From Eubacterium sp. (GTDB taxonomy: Bacteria; Bacillota; Clostridia; Lachnospirales; Lachnospiraceae): DNA of 43,973 nucleotides. The notes beneath the pieces are model-generated. The model saw only the letters and a list, made by a program, of their open reading frames with translations, had not been told where the DNA came from and made no database searches. Positions 15,818 through 24,214 of this stretch are shown in pieces (positions within the stretch are counted from its first letter, which is position 1; each line of letters begins with the position of its first letter). The position numbers and the translations under genes were made by a program. Where the stretch lies: positions 1 to 43,973 of the forward strand of contig JAILOU010000026.1 in NCBI GenBank assembly GCA_024690665.1. Reading direction: 5' to 3'.

Positions 15818-16891
15818 GTGAGAACAACGGAAGAAATTTTTGAATTTAATCCGCAGATGTTTGGCCCGTTTCGCGTCTATGTTGAGGATGAAAGTGTTAC
15901 AGATATTGACTATAACGGTCAGGATCTGTGGCTGACTTATAAGGACAATACAAGGCGAAAGGTGCTGCAATCGCAGCACCTGATTACCAATCTGTTTGCA
16001 AAGCAGTTTGCTCAACGACTTTCGAATCTGACGGGGAGAGAATTCAATCCGATGCATCCCTCTCTCGAAGGAGAGACGACGCAGCTTAGAATCTCTGTTA
16101 TGCACGAAGCAGTGTCGGTATCCGGAATCAGTATCTGTATTCGAAAAACGCCGCCGAAAGTCAGAATCACACCAGAATATGCGCTAGGCAGCGGGTATGT
16201 TACGCCACCGGTTTTGACGCTTTTGAAAAATTGCATCAAGGCGCATATGAACATTGTGGTTGCGGGTGCGCCAAGAGCCGGTAAGACAGAACTGTGCAAG
16301 TTCTTATCAATGTTTATTCCGGAAGAAGAGCGCGTCATTACGATAGAAGATGTTTTAGAGTGGCGCTATAAGGAACTAAAGCCAAAAGCAGATGCGCTTC
16401 AGTGGAAGGTACGTGAACATTTTTCCTATGAAGATGCAATCGTAGCAGCGCTAAAACAGAATCCAACCTGGCTGATGGTGGCGGAAACCAGAGGCGTAGA
16501 AGTAAGACATTTGATTCGATCTTTTAGTACGGGCGTTCACGGGATGACAACGCTTCACGCAGAAGATGTCAGCAGAATTCCACAAAGAATGGTCAATATG
16601 GTTGATGATTCGATGATGGAACAGCGATTTTTGAATAATATCTATGATTTTGTAGATGTAGGAGTTTTGATTTCGATTAAAGAAGATGCGAATGGAACAA
16701 GGCGGCGCTACGTCGATCAGGTTGGGTTCTTTGACCATGATGGAAAGAATCTGTTTTCGCTAGCTGTTTCAGAAGGAAAACCGATAGAAGACAAAGAACT
16801 TTTACCGCAGATTAAAGCTAAGTTTCAACGTGCATCGGTTGAGAATATCTGGCAGGACGGAGGTGCTTATGAAAGAACGAAGATGGCTTAG
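15818..16891 (+). CDS. TadA/CpaF-type secretion ATPase
   Basis: The 357-aa cytoplasmic hexameric ATPase powers pilus assembly or secretion. Visible are Walker A GAPRAGKT (150-157), an Asp-box region VITIEDVLEW (about 173-182), Walker B WLMVAETR (218-225) and the His-box HGMTTLHAED (241-250). GTG 15818 is the longest start, but the sequence GAGAGGTGA that should be its ribosome site overlaps that codon. The true start may be a rare codon slightly downstream (ACG 15827 is correctly spaced). The next in-frame ATG is at 15857, too far away. It overlaps the platform gene by 23 bases. Confidence 0.88.
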   Translation: MRTTEEIFEFNPQMFGPFRVYVEDESVTDIDYNGQDLWLTYKDNTRRKVLQSQHLITNLFAKQFAQRLSNLTGREFNPMHPSLEGETTQLRISVMHEAVSVSGISICIRKTPPKVRITPEYALGSGYVTPPVLTLLKNCIKAHMNIVVAGAPRAGKTELCKFLSMFIPEEERVITIEDVLEWRYKELKPKADALQWKVREHFSYEDAIVAALKQNPTWLMVAETRGVEVRHLIRSFSTGVHGMTTLHAEDVSRIPQRMVNMVDDSMMEQRFLNNIYDFVDVGVLISIKEDANGTRRRYVDQVGFFDHDGKNLFSLAVSEGKPIEDKELLPQIKAKFQRASVENIWQDGGAYERTKMA

Positions 16892-18335
16892 GATAGCAAA
16901 GAATGCGCGGCAGATTTACTTTCCGGTTGACCGCGTGGATGCACTGAAAAAAGTGTGGGCGCTGGCCGGCGTGATGCTGGCGGTAATGCTTTTTTTGACC
17001 TGGCTGTTTCAATTTCGGACGCAGACCATAATCGTGATTGGGGTTATGGCACTGCTTGAAGCACCGGTTTTAAATGCGATGTATCGAAAGAAAGAGTCTT
17101 ATCAAAAGCGGTTTCACAGTCTGACCGGTTATATGGAGCAGATGCTTTACAACTTTCGCACGCATAAAAAGGTGCTGGTTGCGCTTGAGCAGACACTAGA
17201 AGTTACACCAAAAGGGCACATGCATGAGATGATTGCGCAGATGAGGCGAGAACTGCTTTATGGAGATTCGAAGGGGACTCGTGAAGTACTGGAAATCTTA
17301 GAACATTGCTATCCGGGGCGAAGATTATCGCGGATGCATGAGTTTTTTTGTAAGGTCGAAAGTCTGGGCGGAGAGTGCGAGCTTTATATCGATTTGTTGC
17401 TTGAGGATCTCAGGCTGTATGAACAACGGGAGAAGTTACATGAAACGGCGATGAAAAGTCGCATGGTCAATGTGTTTTTTTCGGTCATTATTTCGATTGT
17501 AATCTGCCTGTTTGTGGAAAAAATCATTCCGGATGATACCGCTATGGTATCGCATCTATTGTATCAAATCAGCGGTATTGGGATGTTTGTGTTAGATCTG
17601 ATTTGTCTGCTGCTGGCAGCGAAGATGATGATGTCAGATCCGCTTTCAAAAGAGGTGGTATCAGAAAGAGAAGCCAAGGTGTTATATGATCGCGTGAGCG
17701 GCTACTCTTATCGGAAGGAGTGGAAGCGGCAAAAAAAGGCATTGGTAATTGTAGCAGCATTTATAGCAGCCGGAATATACAGTCAGAGCATTCTTTTGCC
17801 TGGAGCGGCAATTGCTTTTTTTCTGGTGCTTTTGATAAAGCCGAAGCTTTCTAACCGGCTAAGAAAAAAGAAACTTCTATCCATTATTCAGTCGGAATAC
17901 TCTATCTGGCTGATGGAAGTGGGAATGCTGCTACAAGAGACAACGGTACAAGAAGCGATTCGAAGGTCACAGGCGAATGCTTCGGTTGTGTTAAAACCGC
18001 ACATCAATCGTTTGGTACAAGAACTGGCGGACAATCCGGTATCACATCTACCTTATCAAAATTTCATGAAGGAATACCAGTTATCGCAGGTTGCTTCTTC
18101 TATGAAGATGCTATGTGCCATTTCAGGAGGCGGCGGAAATGATGTAAAGGAACAGGTGCAGGCACTGATTCACTTGAATATTATGGCACTGGATACACTT
18201 GAACAGACAAAAAATGAAAATCGACAGGGCGGTATGTATGCACTGTTCTTACTGCCGCAGATAGCGGTCGGAGTAAAACTGATTCCGGATATGCTGTTAT
18301 TCTTATTGTTGTTTTTACGCACAACGCAGTTTTAA
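16869..18335 (+). CDS. TadB/TadC-type inner-membrane platform protein
   Basis: The 488-aa polytopic protein has TM helices near residues 30-50, 55-75, 200-220, 230-255, 290-330 (probably two) and 465-488, with cytoplasmic helical stretches between. Tad systems normally use two platform proteins of about 300 aa. Here a single longer one follows the ATPase, so it may do both jobs; this is inferred. ATG 16869 has AGGAGG 5-10 bases upstream, inside the end of the ATPase gene. Confidence 0.72.
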   Translation: MKERRWLRIAKNARQIYFPVDRVDALKKVWALAGVMLAVMLFLTWLFQFRTQTIIVIGVMALLEAPVLNAMYRKKESYQKRFHSLTGYMEQMLYNFRTHKKVLVALEQTLEVTPKGHMHEMIAQMRRELLYGDSKGTREVLEILEHCYPGRRLSRMHEFFCKVESLGGECELYIDLLLEDLRLYEQREKLHETAMKSRMVNVFFSVIISIVICLFVEKIIPDDTAMVSHLLYQISGIGMFVLDLICLLLAAKMMMSDPLSKEVVSEREAKVLYDRVSGYSYRKEWKRQKKALVIVAAFIAAGIYSQSILLPGAAIAFFLVLLIKPKLSNRLRKKKLLSIIQSEYSIWLMEVGMLLQETTVQEAIRRSQANASVVLKPHINRLVQELADNPVSHLPYQNFMKEYQLSQVASSMKMLCAISGGGGNDVKEQVQALIHLNIMALDTLEQTKNENRQGGMYALFLLPQIAVGVKLIPDMLLFLLLFLRTTQF

Positions 18336-18348
18336 AGGGGGAAAAAGG

Positions 18349-18687
18349 ATGGAACAGATTCCAAAAAGTTTTCTGGCACTGTTTTTAATGGTTTTGTTTT
18401 TATTTGCCGGTGTCATGGTGATCACAGTTGCAATTGATGCAGCGGCAGCACAACGGTACACGGCAGATGCGACGGCGATGATTTCACAGTATAATTTTTC
18501 GGATGCTGTCATAGCAAAGTGCGAACAGACGGCAAAGGACAAAGGGTATGAATTAGATGTTAAGGTTATGGATTGCAATAATGACGGAGTTCGGGACCTG
18601 GCAGAACTTAAGACAACTTATGAGTACAAGATGAAACTGCTTGGGATTGGAACTCAGACACATGTTATCAGAAGTTACGCAAGATGA
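18349..18687 (+). CDS. Pilin-like / TadE-like protein (112 aa)
   Basis: An N-terminal hydrophobic helix (residues about 8-30: SFLALFLMVLFLFAGVMVIT) is followed by an Ala-rich helix and a small extracytoplasmic domain with two Cys (C61 and C80). This matches the shape of TadE or minor pseudopilins. A GGGGGAAAAAGG ribosome site lies just before ATG. The context of six small membrane proteins supports a structural role. Confidence 0.68.
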   Translation: MEQIPKSFLALFLMVLFLFAGVMVITVAIDAAAAQRYTADATAMISQYNFSDAVIAKCEQTAKDKGYELDVKVMDCNNDGVRDLAELKTTYEYKMKLLGIGTQTHVIRSYAR

Positions 18688-18701
18688 AAGGGGATATGAG
18701 T

Positions 18702-18803
18702 ATGAAGACATTGATAGAGGAATATGGGCTTGTGATTGTGCTTGCCATCATTGGTGGAATGATGGTTGGCTTGTTGGCTGTCTTATTTCAGATGATTGGA
18801 TAA
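18702..18803 (+). CDS. Tiny pilin-like membrane protein 2 (33 aa)
   Basis: A short head (MKTLIEEYG) is followed by a single hydrophobic helix running to the C-terminus. ATG 18702 is spaced 8 bases from AAAGGGG; ATG 18696 is too close. The stop overlaps the ribosome site of the next tiny gene (TAAGGAGG). It shares the polar-aromatic-Gly-hydrophobic pattern with its neighbours. Real by context and spacing; function inferred. Confidence 0.65.
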   Translation: MKTLIEEYGLVIVLAIIGGMMVGLLAVLFQMIG

Positions 18804-18814
18804 GGAGGAAGCAG

Positions 18815-18967
18815 ATGTCAGAGATAGTTGGAAAATACGGGTCATTTATCGTGGAATCACTATCAGCAGTCGCCATCTTGGCAGTGATTGTTTCTTATGC
18901 AAAGGGAGGAGCAATTACACAGCTTGTTAAAAATGTTTTGGATGCAGCGATTGGAGGTGTTTCATGA
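18815..18967 (+). CDS. Flp-type pilin candidate (50 aa)
   Basis: The head MSEIVGKYG precedes SFIVESLSAV. Cleavage after G9 would put Glu at +5 of the mature chain, the mark of Flp/type IV prepilins. A hydrophobic helix (10-28) and short amphipathic tail follow, about right for Flp pilins. AAGGAGG lies 6-12 bases upstream. ATGA overlap with the next gene. It is the best candidate for the major pilin. Confidence 0.72.
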   Translation: MSEIVGKYGSFIVESLSAVAILAVIVSYAKGGAITQLVKNVLDAAIGGVS

Positions 18968-19437
18968 CACAGGTGATACGCCAGTACGCAGGAGCGATTG
19001 TTGCAGTTGTGGTAGCAGTCCTTATTATTGCGGCATTGTCTTATGGAAATGTTCTGCAAAGGATGGGAACTGCGATGCAGATGGAACTAGGCAGTAGCGT
19101 AAGCACCGGTCAGGATATCGATACGACATATGGGCTACAAAAACAGCAGACAATTACGCTTGCTCTTGTGAAAGCACCAACGAAAAACCAATGGTATCAA
19201 GTGCAGGATCTGGTGCGTGCAACGCAGGGAAATAAGCAGGTTACCTGTAGATTAGTAGGGGTGAAAAAGTGTGATTCGGCAGAAGATGCAGTGAAAGCAA
19301 AAGAGGTAGAGGTTCAGAAATCGACATCTAAGTTGAGCTTTAAAAAAAGTGGGGATTATAAGATTCTGGTACGAGCTTATGGAAGCGTACGAATGAACAA
19401 AACATTTATGGTACACGTTACGGAGGGAACAGTATGA
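18964..19437 (+). CDS. Pilin-like exported protein (157 aa)
   Basis: MTQVIRQYAG followed by a hydrophobic helix (about 10-27) is the same N-terminal pattern as the tiny neighbours. An exported beta-rich domain with two Cys (C84 and C92) follows. The 4-base overlap on both sides shows tight coupling. Likely a minor pilin or anchored accessory; no named family recognised. Confidence 0.65.
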   Translation: MTQVIRQYAGAIVAVVVAVLIIAALSYGNVLQRMGTAMQMELGSSVSTGQDIDTTYGLQKQQTITLALVKAPTKNQWYQVQDLVRATQGNKQVTCRLVGVKKCDSAEDAVKAKEVEVQKSTSKLSFKKSGDYKILVRAYGSVRMNKTFMVHVTEGTV

Positions 19438-20021
19438 AAAGTATAGTAATAGGAGTGTCACTGGTGCTTGTGGGTCTGTTCGTGGTATTGACGGCATTAA
19501 GCGTGCATGCTCGCACAATAAGAATGGTCAAGGAACAGACGGCTCTTGAAAACACGGTAGAATCTGCAGTGGACGATGCCTTAAGTCAAAACCTGTTTAC
19601 GCAAAAAAGTCAGGAAGAATTTGTGGCGGAATTTCTGGAAAATGCGCTTGTGCAATTAAATCCGGATGCAACGGTTACCGTCGATATTGCAGCTGCAGAT
19701 TTAGACAAGGGCATATTGTCGGTCAAGGTGACGCAGCAATATGAAAGTCTCGGGCAAAAGAAACGTACATTGTCGTATGAAACAACAGCGCTGCTTGAGC
19801 GGGACGGGGAGAAAGAATACTTCAGCATCATCTTTCAAGACGAGGACGGAACAAGCTATAGGAAATATAAGATTGCACAAGGGGAGAACATCATTTTGCC
19901 AAATGAGGCACCGTCTCATGAGGGGAAGAAGTTTTGCTTTTGGGAATCCGAAGAAGGTGTTAAGGCCACAAGCCGGACCGTGGCGAACAAGGATGTCACA
20001 TATATAGCGAAGTATCAGTAA
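19434..20021 (+). CDS. TadE-like protein with a C-terminal InlB-type repeat (195 aa)
   Basis: One N-terminal TM (residues about 4-24), a helical stalk, an extracytoplasmic alpha/beta domain, and at about 142-195 a single Listeria-Bacteroides (InlB B-type) repeat: YKIAQGENIILP near the start, FWESEEG, then YIAKYQ at the end. The same repeat type occurs in the large protein next door, suggesting matching adhesion or scaffold modules. Starts in a 4-base overlap. Confidence 0.65.
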   Translation: MKSIVIGVSLVLVGLFVVLTALSVHARTIRMVKEQTALENTVESAVDDALSQNLFTQKSQEEFVAEFLENALVQLNPDATVTVDIAAADLDKGILSVKVTQQYESLGQKKRTLSYETTALLERDGEKEYFSIIFQDEDGTSYRKYKIAQGENIILPNEAPSHEGKKFCFWESEEGVKATSRTVANKDVTYIAKYQ

Positions 20022-20038
20022 TAATATGGGGGGATTAT

Positions 20039-23000
20039 ATGAGTAAAAAGGGAAAGTGGATTGGAGCACTATGCGTACTGGCAATGCTTTTGGGGGGAGG
20101 ACTTATCAGTCCTACAAAAGTTATGGCCAAGGTCGAAGTGAAGAATGCGAAGCAGCTTCGCAGTGCAATTGAAGGCAAATCAAAAAGTGTCAGCGTGGTA
20201 TTAAAAGATTCGATTGCATTAACACCGTCGGGCGATAATTATACGCTTGATATTACAAGTGATGTCAACATTGATTTAAATGGATACAACTTAAGCCTGT
20301 CGAGTGCATTTGACAATCAGGAGCGATCGATGTTTCAGGTGGCAAAAGATGGAAAACTGACGATTACAAATTCGAAGCATAATAAAGATGCATCGGCACT
20401 GAGCGGAGGAGCGGGCGATGATTTGAGCGGAGGAACCAGACACTGCCTGATTGTGAATAGTGGTGAGATCGTATTAGAGCATCTGACGGTAAAAAACATT
20501 TATAACAGATGCTCTAACTCAAAAGCGAGTCAAAATACCAATACGGCATTTTGTGTCATGGATGATGGTAATTTAACGATGAAAGACTGCCGGATTAAGA
20601 ACGTGAAAGCAAATTATGGATATTTGATCTGTGCGAATGCGGAGGTGTCAGATTACGACAAAGCAAAAAAGGTGGAAATCAGCCTAAAGAATGTCACGAT
20701 AGGAGAGGAAACGACTCCGGTTTGGGGTGGCTTGTTTTCCGGAGAGAAGATTAAGGCAGTGCTAGAAGATGTAACCATAACTCACACAAATGCAAGCTCG
20801 TATGTGCAAAATCATCCAAAGGAAGAAGCAGCTCTAAAGGCAGATACCGGTGGAATCAAGGTCAAGTCCGGTTCATCGCTTGAAATCAAGGGGAATTGTA
20901 CGCTGGAGAATATTATAACTTATAACAATTCCGGACCAATCTGTGTTGTGGAAAATGAAAAAGGAAAAACAGCAAAGGTAACGGTTGCATCCGGTGCAAA
21001 GCTGACAATCAAAAACTGTAAAGCCAAGGCCGGAAGGGTGGCCGGAAAAGGCGGCGCCATCATAATCCGGGGCGAGTCAGCAGGGTATAGTAAATTCATT
21101 AATCATGGAAGCATGATTATAAATGCAAATGAAGCGGCATCTGACGGTGGCGGAATCTACATTGATGAGAGCGGAGTGCTAAAGCAAAATGGAACCTTGA
21201 GCATGAGTGACAATAAGGCGGGCGAAGAAAAAAATGGTGCGGCCATATGTGTTAATGGCACTATGAATCTGACCTCGAAAAGTACAACAAAGGTTTTAAA
21301 GCAGGAAAGAGGAAAAGATCTTATATGTGTTGGAGGAACCTTGTGTGGGGACGGCGATGTGACGCAGTGTACAATTTCCGATACAACCAAAAGTATGGTC
21401 TGTGTACGCGTAAAAAGCAAAGGACAATTAGAGATTAATAAAGGGCTGATTAGCGGCGGTGAAAAAGGGGTTGTCAATAAGGGCACTACGACGCTTAAAG
21501 ATGTTCAGATTACAGGGGCAAAAAGCTATGGAATCTATCAGGATGGTACCTGCACGGTGGCAGGTGCAATTAATGTTGCACGTCCTGTGTTCCTGGAAAA
21601 AAGCAGAGACATCTGTGTAAGTGGAGACCTGAACCGGACCTATAAAAAAGATGGCTCTTATGAGCCGGCAATGACGCTGCAGGTCGCAGAGGATGACAGT
21701 GCACTTGGCCGAAAGATGATAGAGGTTGTAGACGCATCGAAGACGGCAACGAAAAAGCAGATTGCGCTTATGGCTCAGCAAGGCATGGCAGCGTGTAAGT
21801 GCTCATTAAAGCGTGCGCTACGAGCCGGAAAGGGAACCGATCAAAACGGTGAAACCAATCTTGTGGTTCTATCACAAAATTATACCGTTACCTATAAAGG
21901 AGAATATGGATTGCCATCAAAGTATCATATTACCAATGTACCGGCCGATGATGAGAATGCGTGGTGGCATGAGAATTATACCGTTCGCTTTAAGACACCG
22001 GTTTTATATGAGAAAGACCAAAAAAGTAACATGTATTGGTTCATCGGGTGGTCTATGAATAAAAATGCGCAGGCAAAAGAAGGTGCAAGCGGCGTATATA
22101 AGGATAGTTATGTCATGCGGATAACAGGGAATACGACCTGGTATGGAATCTGGAACCTTTCACCGCTGGTATTTTATCAGGGAAATTATGGAACGCTTCC
22201 TAAAGGAGCGTTGAATTTGGCGGAAAAGAGAAGGGAATTGATAGATGATCCGGATGGTGCGACGCAATATACATTTTTAAAGAATGAAGGGACAGATGGA
22301 ACGGCTCCGTGGTTTGAACAGGCTTATACGGTATCTGGTTATCTGCAAAAGTATTCTTTTGTCGGCTGGTCACTTAATCCGGATGCAACATACTTAGATA
22401 TTAACGGTACTAAGGCCGGACGGGTCTTTCTTCCTTCGCAGAGCAAGAAACTAAAACAGTTATATGAAGATGCCCAAAGCCTGGGGGCACTTCAAAAGAA
22501 AGAGGGAAGAGACGTTATCGTATTACAGGCAATCTATGATGCATATCCAAAGTTTACGGCATATGGTGACATATCCATTCTTGATACTCAGGTGAAAAAA
22601 CTGACGCAAAATCAGCTTCTTGGTAATGTGATTGTGGAAGACGAAGAAGATGGTGTGCTTAAGAATACTACCGATGTAAGGGTTGTGGATTTCGACGGAA
22701 TCAAAGAAGAGTTAAGTCGCTTTCAAAATACCGGAGGCATTACCATAACACTCGAGGCGACAGATGGATATGGAAATGTTACGAGTCAGGAAGTGGAACT
22801 GTGGGTTATAAAATCATCAGGGAATGACGAAGCCGATTTTTATACGCGTTATATTAATGAACAGGCATATGCTGTTAGCAGTGATAAGGGCGGTCTGTTA
22901 AAAAATTCCGTGTGGTATACAAAGGAAGATTATGTGAAGACGATTGCGGCTGCATTTTACAATTTAAAACATGATACGCCGGTGGAGAGCTGGACATTTT

Positions 23001-23107
23001 CAAAAGAACGTATGAAACAGATTCAGGAATTTGTTATGCAACAAGAAACCGCAGGGCTTAATGGCGCAGAATTTTTGGAGAAATTTGGTGACTGTAAGAA
23101 TCCTTAA
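20039..23107 (+). CDS. Large secreted beta-helix protein with InlB-type repeats (1022 aa)
   Basis: A Sec signal peptide (basic head MSKKGK, hydrophobic 9-24, likely cleavage after VMA at about 31) leads into a long right-handed parallel beta-helix (about 35-560; repeated short segments such as LTMKDCRIKNV and GGIYIDESG). Two InlB/Flg_new-like repeats follow (about 620-720 and 725-820, with FIGWSMN and FVGWSLN marks), then an Ig-like segment and a helical C-terminus. No LPXTG or C-terminal TM is present, so it is not sortase-anchored in the usual way. As last gene of the pilus operon it is a candidate pilus tip or adhesin. Confidence 0.78.
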   Translation: MSKKGKWIGALCVLAMLLGGGLISPTKVMAKVEVKNAKQLRSAIEGKSKSVSVVLKDSIALTPSGDNYTLDITSDVNIDLNGYNLSLSSAFDNQERSMFQVAKDGKLTITNSKHNKDASALSGGAGDDLSGGTRHCLIVNSGEIVLEHLTVKNIYNRCSNSKASQNTNTAFCVMDDGNLTMKDCRIKNVKANYGYLICANAEVSDYDKAKKVEISLKNVTIGEETTPVWGGLFSGEKIKAVLEDVTITHTNASSYVQNHPKEEAALKADTGGIKVKSGSSLEIKGNCTLENIITYNNSGPICVVENEKGKTAKVTVASGAKLTIKNCKAKAGRVAGKGGAIIIRGESAGYSKFINHGSMIINANEAASDGGGIYIDESGVLKQNGTLSMSDNKAGEEKNGAAICVNGTMNLTSKSTTKVLKQERGKDLICVGGTLCGDGDVTQCTISDTTKSMVCVRVKSKGQLEINKGLISGGEKGVVNKGTTTLKDVQITGAKSYGIYQDGTCTVAGAINVARPVFLEKSRDICVSGDLNRTYKKDGSYEPAMTLQVAEDDSALGRKMIEVVDASKTATKKQIALMAQQGMAACKCSLKRALRAGKGTDQNGETNLVVLSQNYTVTYKGEYGLPSKYHITNVPADDENAWWHENYTVRFKTPVLYEKDQKSNMYWFIGWSMNKNAQAKEGASGVYKDSYVMRITGNTTWYGIWNLSPLVFYQGNYGTLPKGALNLAEKRRELIDDPDGATQYTFLKNEGTDGTAPWFEQAYTVSGYLQKYSFVGWSLNPDATYLDINGTKAGRVFLPSQSKKLKQLYEDAQSLGALQKKEGRDVIVLQAIYDAYPKFTAYGDISILDTQVKKLTQNQLLGNVIVEDEEDGVLKNTTDVRVVDFDGIKEELSRFQNTGGITITLEATDGYGNVTSQEVELWVIKSSGNDEADFYTRYINEQAYAVSSDKGGLLKNSVWYTKEDYVKTIAAAFYNLKHDTPVESWTFSKERMKQIQEFVMQQETAGLNGAEFLEKFGDCKNP

Positions 23108-23123
23108 GACTCTATGAAGTTCA

Positions 23124-23152
23124 TTGCAAAAAAAGAAGGCAAATGCTACAAT
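23124..23152 (+). promoter_or_regulatory. Promoter of the TPR lipoprotein gene
   Basis: TTGCAA (23124-23129), a 17-base spacer and TACAAT (23147-23152) in a TGCTACAAT context. The lipoprotein and hflX can thus be expressed without the pilus operon. Confidence 0.65.
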
Positions 23153-23229
23153 ATCGTTGCTGATTTTACATCAGCGCATGAAGGGAATCGAAGATGGGGT
23201 TCCTAATTAAGAATAAAGGAATGTGAATC

Positions 23230-24213
23230 ATGAAGAGACGGATTGTAGTTACAATGCTGATGGGCGTGGTAGGAATGACGCTGCTTAGCGGCTGTACTTC
23301 GAGTGAAGATTTGGAAAATGAACAGGCATATCGAACCATCGGAATTAACGATTTAAATAGCGGAGAATACGAAGATGCGATAAGTGCCTTTGATAAGGCT
23401 TTGGAAGTCAGAAGCGGCAGTTCTATTACGAATCTTGAGATTGATATCAATTATTATAAAGCACTTGCACAGTATAAAAATGGTGACAGCGATGGAGCGA
23501 TTGAAACGTATACGAATATTATCGATTATGACGAAGAAACCGCTCAGGCGTATTACCTTAGAGGCAATGTCTATCTGAAAGAAGATGAGACCGAAAAGGC
23601 GACGGCAGATTATGATCTTGCGATTAAATATGCAGACAATTCAGGAGAGATGTCGAATGCGGTTGCAACAGCTTTATTAGGCGAAGATATGGATGAGGAA
23701 GCCAAAACATATCTGGATGCGGTTATTTCAGCCGGTGGTTCATCTGCAGAGGATTTGTACAATATTGGTAATGCATACTATCTGCTTGAAGATTATGATT
23801 CTGCAATTACCACATTGACAGAGGCGAAGAGCAGCAATGATGATGCAACGCTTCTTCTTGCCGAAGTGTATCTGGCTAAGGGCGAGACCGGCAATGCAAC
23901 AGCAGAGATTGAAGAGTACACAAGTGCGCACTCTGAAGATGGGGAAGCGTTAAATATTGCAGGTTGTGTAGCTATGCAAAATGAAGATTATGAAACGGCA
24001 CTTTCCTGCTTCCAAAAAGGACTTGAGATTGAAGATGTAGACAATGCCCAGGAACTTATGAAAAATGAAATTGCGGCATATGAATACGCAGGAGAATTTG
24101 ACGAAGCATATGATCTTATGAAAGAGTATCTGAAACTGTATCCGGAAGATGAAGATGCGCTTCGGGAACAGACTTTCTTAGAGACAAGAGTTTCATCAGA
24201 CGAGGATGAATAA
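23230..24213 (+). CDS. TPR-repeat lipoprotein
   Basis: The 327-aa protein has a lipoprotein signal with lipobox LLSGC (Cys22) and then tandem TPR units (for example NSGEYEDAISAFDKALEV, YKNGDSDGAIETYTNIID and NEDYETALSCFQKGLEI). It is very acidic. Tad systems use a TPR lipoprotein, TadD, so a role with the upstream pilus operon is possible, but it has its own promoter and adjoins hflX. Its stop overlaps the upstream possible hflX start. Confidence 0.85.
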   Translation: MKRRIVVTMLMGVVGMTLLSGCTSSEDLENEQAYRTIGINDLNSGEYEDAISAFDKALEVRSGSSITNLEIDINYYKALAQYKNGDSDGAIETYTNIIDYDEETAQAYYLRGNVYLKEDETEKATADYDLAIKYADNSGEMSNAVATALLGEDMDEEAKTYLDAVISAGGSSAEDLYNIGNAYYLLEDYDSAITTLTEAKSSNDDATLLLAEVYLAKGETGNATAEIEEYTSAHSEDGEALNIAGCVAMQNEDYETALSCFQKGLEIEDVDNAQELMKNEIAAYEYAGEFDEAYDLMKEYLKLYPEDEDALREQTFLETRVSSDEDE

Positions 24214-24214
24214 G

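Noticed and set aside
20039-23107. Sortase-anchored cell-wall protein
   Set aside because: No LPXTG-like motif, C-terminal TM or basic tail; the protein ends in a soluble helical segment.
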